Assembly (NCBI GenBank): GCA_900549495.1
Contig: UROL01000042.1
Span: 1 to 12,996 of the forward strand
DNA: 12,996 nucleotides
From: an uncultured Eubacteriales bacterium
GTDB lineage: Bacteria > Bacillota > Clostridia > Oscillospirales > Oscillospiraceae
Direction: 5' to 3'
Every line of letters begins with the position of its first letter. The stretch's first letter is position 1. Positions 8,767 to 12,996 of this stretch are shown here, piece after piece. A model generated the notes under the pieces. The model was given only the letters and a program-made list of their open reading frames with translations, ran no database searches and was not told the origin of the DNA. A program made the translations under genes and the position numbers.

Positions 8767-9659
8767 TACTGTTGAACCTCCTTCCGGCGGGTGACAAATT
8801 GCTGGGTCAGGGCGAGAACGGCCACCAGGATAAAGAAGATGACGGCCTTGGCCTGGGCCGCACCGTGCCACTTCTTGCTGATGGTGTAGGTGCTGTAGAT
8901 GTTCAGTGCCAGCAGCTCGGTCATGTTCACCTTGGCGCCGTTTACAATCACGTTGGGCAGTCCTCCGGTCAGAGCCATGTTCTGGTCGAAGAGCTTGAAG
9001 GAGTTGGTCAGGGTCAGGAAGGTGCACACGGTAACAGAGGGCATCACATTGGGGATAATCACCCGGAACAGGGACTGGGCGCCGGTGGCGCCGTCAATCT
9101 TGGCTGCCTCCAGCATATCCTCCGGCACGGATTGCAGACCGGCGATGTAGATAATCATCATATAGCCAATCTGCTGCCAGGCCACCAGAATCACCAGACC
9201 CCAGAAGCCATAGGTGGCGTTGGCGGTGAGATAGGTGCTGTAGCGCTTCAGGACGCCGTCAAAAATCATGCTCCAGATATAGCCCAGCACCACGCCGCCA
9301 ATCAGGTTGGGCATGAAGAACACGGTGCGGAACAGGTTGGCACCCCGCATCCGCTGGGTCAGGGCATAGGCAATGAAGAAGGCGCAGACGTTAATCAGCA
9401 GCACGGACACCAGGGCAAACCCGGCGGTGTTCCAGAAGGCCCGGGCGAAGCCCGCATCCCTGAATGCCTTGGCGTAGTTGGCCAGGCCCACCCATTTGGC
9501 ATCTCTGGGGGTGTTGAAGCTGCAGAAGGACAGGTAGATGCCCTGCATAAACGGCCAGATAAAGCCGATGATGAAGGCTGCAAAGGTGGGCAGCAGGAAC
9601 AGCGGGGCATATCTGCGAATGGGCCGCTGCACCAGGGAGAGTTGTTGCTTTTTTGCCAA
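8766..9659 (-). CDS. Carbohydrate ABC transporter permease, MalF type (CUT1)
   Basis: A 297-residue CUT1 permease with about six membrane segments. The EAA loop lies near residues 180-206 (EDMLEAAKIDGATGAQSLF, then IIPNVMPSV). The start needs a choice. The ATG at 9668 has GAAAGG directly against it, leaving no spacing. The TTG at 9659, three codons later, has AAAGGA at 8 nt and gives MAKKQQLSLVQRP, a basic N-terminus usual for the family. I prefer the TTG; the ATG would add three residues. It follows the binding-protein gene after a 200-bp structured gap and overlaps the MalG-type gene by one base. Together the two permeases form the membrane channel of a sugar importer whose ATPase is not encoded here. 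Confidence 0.93.
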   Translation of the reverse strand: MAKKQQLSLVQRPIRRYAPLFLLPTFAAFIIGFIWPFMQGIYLSFCSFNTPRDAKWVGLANYAKAFRDAGFARAFWNTAGFALVSVLLINVCAFFIAYALTQRMRGANLFRTVFFMPNLIGGVVLGYIWSMIFDGVLKRYSTYLTANATYGFWGLVILVAWQQIGYMMIIYIAGLQSVPEDMLEAAKIDGATGAQSLFRVIIPNVMPSVTVCTFLTLTNSFKLFDQNMALTGGLPNVIVNGAKVNMTELLALNIYSTYTISKKWHGAAQAKAVIFFILVAVLALTQQFVTRRKEVQQ

Positions 9660-9667
9660 GAGAATCA

Positions 9668-9673
9668 TCCTTT
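9668..9673 (-). promoter_or_regulatory. Ribosome binding site favouring a TTG start for the MalF-type permease
   Basis: On the minus strand AAAGGA lies 8 nt before TTG 9659. For the competing ATG at 9668 the same element would overlap or abut the start codon, which is not productive spacing. This is the basis for preferring the TTG start. Confidence 0.6.
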
Positions 9674-9687
9674 CTACTCTGGGATGC

Positions 9688-9715
9688 TTGCGGCCCCGCC
9701 GTGGTGCGGCCCGCA
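9688..9715 (-). repeat. GC-rich hairpin before the MalF-type permease
   Basis: TTGCGG at the left and CCGCAA at the right form an inverted repeat with further inner GC pairing (GGCC/GGCC and CCGC/GCGG). There is no T-tract, so it is not a terminator by itself. It lies about 15 nt upstream of the permease ribosome site and is the last of three hairpins in this gap. It may affect mRNA stability or translation. Confidence 0.5.
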
Positions 9716-9717
9716 AA

Positions 9718-9807
9718 CCGGCATGGGGCCATCTGTAGTGGGCTGCATCACCGGGGGCAGGGGGCCGGGACGATGCACCCCGCTACAGACGGAGGCCATG
9801 CATACGG
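9718..9807 (-). repeat. Long imperfect inverted repeat between binding protein and permease
   Basis: The core arms are 17 nt: 9733-9749 pairs with 9772-9788 with one mismatch and one position that differs as T/C. Outside an internal loop, GCATGG (9721-9726) pairs with CCATGC (9796-9801), and CCG (9718-9720) can pair with CGG (9805-9807). The whole gives a stem-loop about 90 nt long immediately after the intergenic terminator. I see no coding potential. It could be an mRNA-stabilising or processing element, or a small palindromic repeat of the REP kind; only other copies in the genome would tell. Confidence 0.6.
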
Positions 9808-9838
9808 AAAAAGCGGGGCGGGCAGTGTGCCCGCCCCG
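9808..9838 (-). terminator. Intergenic terminator/attenuator after the solute-binding protein
   Basis: On the minus strand a perfect 11-bp GC stem (arms 9828-9838 and 9814-9824, 3-nt loop) is followed by C and then TTTTT (9808-9812). It begins about 22 nt after the binding-protein stop. Its position between binding protein and permeases fits the common arrangement in which partial termination gives much more binding protein than permease. Readthrough is required for the permeases and lacI unless they have their own promoter; I saw no clear one in the gap. Confidence 0.85.
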
Positions 9839-9859
9839 TTCATTGGGTTAATTTGTCAA

Positions 9860-11140
9860 TCAGCCGTTTACGGTGTTGTACTCGATGGCCCAGCCGTCTA
9901 CGAAGGCTTCAACCACCTTGGCCCAGTTGGCGTCGTTCTGGTCAGCGGAGTAGTTGGCCAGAGCGGTGACAACGGTAGCTCTCCAGGAGTCCACGTTGGG
10001 GGTGTAGTTGAAGGCCCAGGTCACAGGGTACTTGCCCTCGGACAGCAGAGCGTTGCCGTCAACGATGAACTTGTTGGTGGAGTCGGGGCAGTGCTTGAAG
10101 GGAACGGCACCCAGCTGTGCAACATAGGTAGCGGAGGCATCGGGGTCGGTAACCAGCCACACCAGGAAGTCGATGGAAGCCTGGATGTCAGCCTGGGAAG
10201 CCTTGGCATTGATGGCCCAGCAGTTCTCGGTGCCGGAGCACAGAGCAGCATTCTCTTCGCCTTCCACGCCGCAGTAGATGGGAATCATGGCCAGCTCGTC
10301 GTCGGTCATGCCGCCATCGATGAGGCCAGCGTACTCCCAAGTGCCGTTCTGATAGAAGGCAGCCTTGCCCTCGATGAACTGAGCCTTGGACTCGTCGCCG
10401 GTGGAGGTGGTCAGGGAAGTGGCATCGGCAGCGGTATCATTGATGTACAGATCCCAGATGTTCTTGAAGTTGTCCATGTAAGCGCCGGTGATGGTAGCGG
10501 GCATCTCGGTGACCTCGTCATCCCGGAACTCGTAGTACAGGGGCATGTTGGCCAGGTGGCCGGAGAAACGCCAGGAAGAGGAGCCGTCCAGACCGGCAGC
10601 GGAGAAGGCATCGAAGCCCAGCTCGTCGGCACGGGCGTGGATGTCGTCGGCAACGGCCTTCAGGGAGGCGAAATCAACGATTTCGTCCAGGCTGTGGCCA
10701 GCCTTTTCCAGCAGCTTGGTGTTGACAATGATGCCGAAGGACTCGTAGCAGTTGGGGATGGCCTTCAGCTCGCCCTCTGCGTTGTACAGGTTGAAAGCGT
10801 CGGTGTTCAGCTCAGCGGCGATGGCGGTGTCGGTGAGATCCAGTGCGTAATCGTCCCAGTCTTCCAGGCCGGCCATGTTGCCGATGTTGAAGATGGTGGG
10901 AGCGCTGCTCTTACTCATCTCGCCGGTGAGGGTGTCGGAGTACTGGCCGGAAGCGGCGGTGACGACCTTGACCTGCACGCCGGTCTTGGCGGTGTAGGTG
11001 GCGGCCAGCTCCTGAAGAGCGCCGTCGAATTCGGGCTTGAAGTTCAGGTAGTAGACAGAGCCGGTTTCCTCAGCGGAGACCATCACTGCCATACTCAGGA
11101 CCATGGCAACAGCCAGGAGCATTGCAAGAAGTTTCTTCAT
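9860..11140 (-). CDS. Extracellular solute-binding protein of a carbohydrate ABC transporter, no lipobox
   Basis: A 426-residue family-1-type solute-binding protein that captures sugar outside the cell and delivers it to the two downstream permeases. The N-terminus MKKLLAMLLAVAMVLSMAVM is a signal peptide, with a likely signal peptidase I site after VSA (residue 23). The usual Cys of a Gram-positive lipoprotein (LxxC) is missing, so lipid anchoring is not predicted. The mature part has the usual layout, with ATYTAKTGVQVKVVTAASG near the start and an FIEGKAAFYQNGTWEY segment in the middle. The start is firm, with AAGGAGGA about 8 nt upstream. It is the first gene of the operon and lies just behind an operator-bearing promoter. 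The ligand is unknown. Confidence 0.95.
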   Translation of the reverse strand: MKKLLAMLLAVAMVLSMAVMVSAEETGSVYYLNFKPEFDGALQELAATYTAKTGVQVKVVTAASGQYSDTLTGEMSKSSAPTIFNIGNMAGLEDWDDYALDLTDTAIAAELNTDAFNLYNAEGELKAIPNCYESFGIIVNTKLLEKAGHSLDEIVDFASLKAVADDIHARADELGFDAFSAAGLDGSSSWRFSGHLANMPLYYEFRDDEVTEMPATITGAYMDNFKNIWDLYINDTAADATSLTTSTGDESKAQFIEGKAAFYQNGTWEYAGLIDGGMTDDELAMIPIYCGVEGEENAALCSGTENCWAINAKASQADIQASIDFLVWLVTDPDASATYVAQLGAVPFKHCPDSTNKFIVDGNALLSEGKYPVTWAFNYTPNVDSWRATVVTALANYSADQNDANWAKVVEAFVDGWAIEYNTVNG

Positions 11141-11163
11141 AAATTTTTCCTCCTTAAATTTTG

Positions 11164-11185
11164 GAACTGGAACCGTTTCCAGTTC
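11164..11185. promoter_or_regulatory. LacI-type operator in front of the solute-binding protein gene
   Basis: A 22-bp palindrome with 9-bp perfect outer arms, GAACTGGAA and TTCCAGTTC, around CCGT. The centre is CG and only one of the eleven half-site positions fails to pair. This matches the LacI/GalR operator form TGGAAACGNTTCCA. It begins 9 bp downstream of the -10 box, over the expected transcription start, where a bound repressor would block initiation. The likely regulator is the LacI protein encoded last in the operon, though CcpA-like control cannot be excluded. Confidence 0.85.
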
Positions 11186-11194
11186 TTGAAACTA

Positions 11195-11223
11195 ATTCTA
11201 TCACCTTTTTTTCCCGAAATGAA
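11195..11223 (-). promoter_or_regulatory. Promoter of the sugar ABC operon
   Basis: On the minus strand TAGAAT (11195-11200) is a good -10. At 17-bp spacing the -35 is TTCATT (11218-11223), three of six matches. The spacer holds a run of A. It predicts initiation near 11188, right beside the LacI-type operator, with a leader of about 50 nt. The remaining part of this gap up to 11322 shows nothing else that I recognise. Confidence 0.6.
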
Positions 11224-11322
11224 AAGAGTTTTTTGTGCAGGAAATATAAAATCGCCGTTTTCCATAAGAATGGCCCCTGATTTCTGGTGAATTTGACAAG
11301 AGCCATCCGCCCTCCTGCGACG

Positions 11323-11353
11323 AAGAAAGCGCCAACCCACCTTGGGCTGGCGC
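11323..11353 (-). terminator. Terminator of the nucleotidyltransferase gene
   Basis: On the minus strand GCGCCAGCCC pairs with GGGTTGGCGC (10 bp including one G-U pair) around a 5-nt loop, followed by TTTCTT. It begins 33 nt after the nucleotidyltransferase stop at 11387. A second 8-bp hairpin without a T-tract (CTCTGGGG/CCCCAGAG, 11362-11380) lies between the stop and this terminator. Together they isolate the gene from the sugar ABC operon promoter downstream. Confidence 0.8.
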
Positions 11354-11386
11354 TTCCACGGCTCTGGGGAGGCCCCAGAGGGTTCT

Positions 11387-12322
11387 TTATTTCAGGTCGG
11401 CGTACAAATCCCGGCCATACACACCGGCATCAATCAGGGCCCGGAAGCTGTTCACCACGGATTCCTTGTCCTCTTTGTAGGTGACGCCGAACCACTTGTC
11501 GGTGGTGGGCAGCACCTTGACGGTGCACTGCTCCCGGCGGAGCATTCCGCCGATGAGGGTGGGGAGCAAATATTCTGCCTTGGCAGGATTTCCGGGGACA
11601 TCCTCCCGGAAGAAGACGGCAAACTGCTCCTCCAATACCCGCAGGAACCAGGGAATTTCCCCCTGCGCCCCGGGGAAGGCCCACATATTCATGGACACCA
11701 GATTGTTCAAATCCAGGGCCTTGCCGTCGGCCTCTGCGCCGCCGGGGGTCTTTATGATGTTCCGGGTCTCCACCACGTCTGCCACGTGGGTGCCGTGGAC
11801 GGTGCAGATGCCCCGGGTGACACCGCCGCTGTCGGACAGGGTGTTGCCCAGGATGAAGCCCGCCATGGCGATGGCATTTTCATTATGCTGAAGCATCAGC
11901 CAGTCGTGGAGCTCCTGATAGGCCTGCTTGCCGTAGTAGTCGTCGGCATTGATGACGGCGAAGGGCTCCCGGATCAGCTCTCTGGCGGCCAGCACGGCCT
12001 GACCGGTGCCCCAGGGCTTTGTGCGGCCCTCCGGCACGGTGCACCCGGCGGGAAGATCCCGGAGATCCTGGAAGACATAGTGCACTTCTACATTGATTTT
12101 TTGACAAAGAGCTTCAATACGGTTGCCAATACGCTGGCGGAAATCCGCCTCGATATCCTTCCGAATGACAAAAATCAGCTTGTTGAATCCGGCGGCGATG
12201 GCATCGTGGACGGAGTAGTCCATGATGATTTCGTCATTCAGCCCCACCGGCTCCAGCTGCTTAATGCCGCCGCCGAAGCGGGAACCGATTCCTGCCGCCA
12301 TTACCAGCAAAGTGGTTTTCAT
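11387..12322 (-). CDS. Sugar-phosphate nucleotidyltransferase family protein
   Basis: A 311-residue NTP-transferase-fold enzyme of the group that joins a sugar 1-phosphate (or similar) to a nucleotide. The nucleotide-binding signature is at the N-terminus, MAAGIGSRFGGGIKQLEPVG (8-27), with the G-x-G-x-R pattern and K21. KPWGTGQA (102-109) and the metal-binding NADDYYG (125-131) follow. There is no C-terminal left-handed beta-helix, so it is a single-domain form. Two ATGs are close together. The one at 12328 has only 3 nt to AAGGAGG, whereas the one at 12322 has 9 nt, so I chose 12322. It has its own candidate promoter and terminator. The sugar is unknown, and a role with the adjacent sugar operon is only suggested by position. 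Confidence 0.88.
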   Translation of the reverse strand: MKTTLLVMAAGIGSRFGGGIKQLEPVGLNDEIIMDYSVHDAIAAGFNKLIFVIRKDIEADFRQRIGNRIEALCQKINVEVHYVFQDLRDLPAGCTVPEGRTKPWGTGQAVLAARELIREPFAVINADDYYGKQAYQELHDWLMLQHNENAIAMAGFILGNTLSDSGGVTRGICTVHGTHVADVVETRNIIKTPGGAEADGKALDLNNLVSMNMWAFPGAQGEIPWFLRVLEEQFAVFFREDVPGNPAKAEYLLPTLIGGMLRREQCTVKVLPTTDKWFGVTYKEDKESVVNSFRALIDAGVYGRDLYADLK

Positions 12323-12331
12323 GGTCATCGG

Positions 12332-12338
12332 CCTCCTT
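12332..12338 (-). promoter_or_regulatory. Ribosome binding site deciding between two nucleotidyltransferase starts
   Basis: On the minus strand AAGGAGG lies 9 nt before ATG 12322 but only 3 nt before ATG 12328. Normal spacing favours the second ATG, shortening the protein by two residues (MKTTLL instead of MTMKTTLL). Confidence 0.7.
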
Positions 12339-12358
12339 CATTCTTTTCTTGCCCCTAC

Positions 12359-12387
12359 ACAGTAGCATATTTTGACGCATTTGTCCA
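12359..12387 (-). promoter_or_regulatory. Candidate promoter of the nucleotidyltransferase gene
   Basis: On the minus strand TGGACA (12382-12387, five of six matches to TTGACA) is followed at 17 bp by TACTGT (12359-12364, a moderate -10). It sits in the 100-bp gap after the glycoside hydrolase gene. I saw no hairpin terminator in that gap, so readthrough from upstream is also possible. Confidence 0.5.
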
Positions 12388-12422
12388 TAAAAATATTCTA
12401 CAAAAAGGAAAATTGCCGCCGG

Positions 12423-12964
12423 TCAGGGGAGGAAACGGAATTCCATAAAGTCGAAATCGCAGCCTGGTAGGAACAGGAAGGTGACCTCCTGCTTTCCCGT
12501 CACCCCCTCCAGGGGGAATTCTCTGGTTTGGTAGTCGTCGCATCCGGCAAACTCCACCATCCGGCGCTGCTGGGCTCCCTGAGAGGTAAAGAGGATGTGG
12601 ATGGTATTGCTTTCCAGCTTGCTCCGGCCCCGGATGGCCAGGCCCCGGAAGCCGGTTTCGCCGAAGTCCAGCCCCCGGAATACCAGGGACACATTGTTGC
12701 CGATGCCCTCCACGCTGCTATCGGTGAGGGTGAATTTGTCGCCGTAGACACTGGTGTAGCCGGTGGCGGGGATGGTTTCCCAGGCCAGGGAACGCTCCCG
12801 GAAGCGGAAGCCCCGGATGTGTATCTTGCTGTCCAGCTCGATACCCAGCACGTCCCGGCCGGTCAGGGCCTCGTCCAGCCGGTAGGTTTCGTCCTGATAC
12901 ACGTTCCACTGGGTGACCTTGTCATAGACCCGCTGGCCAATCATCCGGCTGCCGGGGGCATAGG
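12423..12964 (-). CDS. C-terminal end of a probable glycoside hydrolase (beta-sandwich tail), truncated at contig end
   Basis: The last 179 residues of a larger protein; the frame is still open when it runs into adapter sequence at 12965. The internal ATG at 12944 (MIGQRVYDK) is probably not the true start, since the residues before it (YAPGSR) read on in frame. The segment looks like a carbohydrate-binding beta-sandwich: VEGIGNNVSLVFRGLDFGE, RGRSKLESNTIHILF and GKQEVTFLFLPGCDFDFMEF. From memory, similar tails end clostridial GH2 beta-galactosidase-type enzymes, but the catalytic domain is not visible, so the family is a guess. No signal peptide can be judged. It is on the same strand as the nucleotidyltransferase and sugar transporter, which fits a carbohydrate-use locus. 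Confidence 0.65.
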
Positions 12965-12996
12965 CTGTCTCTTATACACATCTGACGCTGCCGACG
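12965..12996 (+). other. Nextera (Tn5) sequencing adapter, not genomic DNA
   Basis: Bases 12965-12983 are CTGTCTCTTATACACATCT, the 19-bp Tn5 mosaic end used in Illumina Nextera libraries. Bases 12984-12996, GACGCTGCCGACG, continue the known read-through adapter. A chance 32-base match is not credible. The contig should be trimmed to 12964. Confidence 0.97.

Noticed and set aside
8767..9027. Upstream extension of the MalG-type permease to an ATG at 9027
   Set aside because: The added residues are encoded inside the MalF-type gene in another frame and are not permease-like; the ATG at 8766 has its own ribosome site.
9709..9838. Pairing between CCCGC near 9709-9713 and the terminator stem as an antiterminator
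   Set aside because: In the minus-strand transcript the terminator is made before the 9709-9713 segment, so it could not prevent termination in time.
9653..11290. A 545-codon plus-strand open frame opposite the solute-binding protein
   Set aside because: Its translation is Gly/Val-rich without domain signatures, it runs through the terminator and operator regions, and the minus-strand gene fully explains the coding signal.
11342..12448. A 368-codon plus-strand open frame opposite the nucleotidyltransferase
   Set aside because: It is a shadow frame; the minus strand carries intact nucleotidyltransferase motifs and a strong ribosome site.
1..12996. CRISPR array, insertion sequence, phage genes, tRNA or rRNA
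   Set aside because: I saw no regularly spaced repeats, transposase or integrase-like proteins, phage structural genes, or RNA-gene signatures on either strand.

Overview
This window looks like a contig end from a high-GC, Gram-positive anaerobe of the class Clostridia, most likely a gut Oscillospirales-type bacterium. The lineage is an inference from the protein character, the strong AGGAGG-type ribosome binding sites, CTG/GGC-rich codon use and lacI-regulated sugar transport; no rRNA is present to confirm it. The last 32 bases (12965-12996) are not genomic: they match the Illumina Nextera (Tn5) adapter, so real sequence stops at about 12964. The rest is gene-dense, and I see no phage, insertion sequence, CRISPR array or tRNA.

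Left part (1-4707). Minus-strand housekeeping genes: a standalone alanyl-tRNA editing protein with a C-terminal DHHA1 domain, then secA (preprotein translocase ATPase), then the first half of pgeF/ylmD (multicopper-oxidase-like purine nucleoside phosphorylase family), cut by the window edge. secA and pgeF are 21 bp apart and probably cotranscribed. secA and the editing gene each have a recognisable extended -10 promoter.

Middle (4630-6890). A plus-strand two-gene operon, divergent from the editing gene: a leaderless zinc-dependent phospholipase C-like protein (TTG start, all candidate metal ligands present) overlapping by 4 bp an Atg22/UMF1-type MFS transporter. It ends at a perfect 14-bp hairpin terminator that also separates it from the convergent sugar operon.

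Right part (6894-12964), all minus strand. A carbohydrate ABC uptake operon in the order solute-binding protein, MalF-type permease, MalG-type permease, LacI-family repressor. A near-perfect LacI-type operator lies just downstream of the promoter of the binding-protein gene, so the last gene of the operon probably represses the whole operon. A terminator and a long imperfect inverted repeat between the binding protein and the permeases probably lower permease expression. There is no ATPase gene, so one must be supplied from elsewhere. Upstream lie a separately transcribed sugar-phosphate nucleotidyltransferase and the C-terminal end of a probable glycoside hydrolase, truncated by the contig end. 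The sugar transported cannot be told from the sequence.

I did not find a convincing novel system. The points most worth a second look are the structured gap between binding protein and permease, the binding protein without a lipobox, the leaderless phospholipase C-like protein paired with an Atg22-like transporter, and the adapter contamination.
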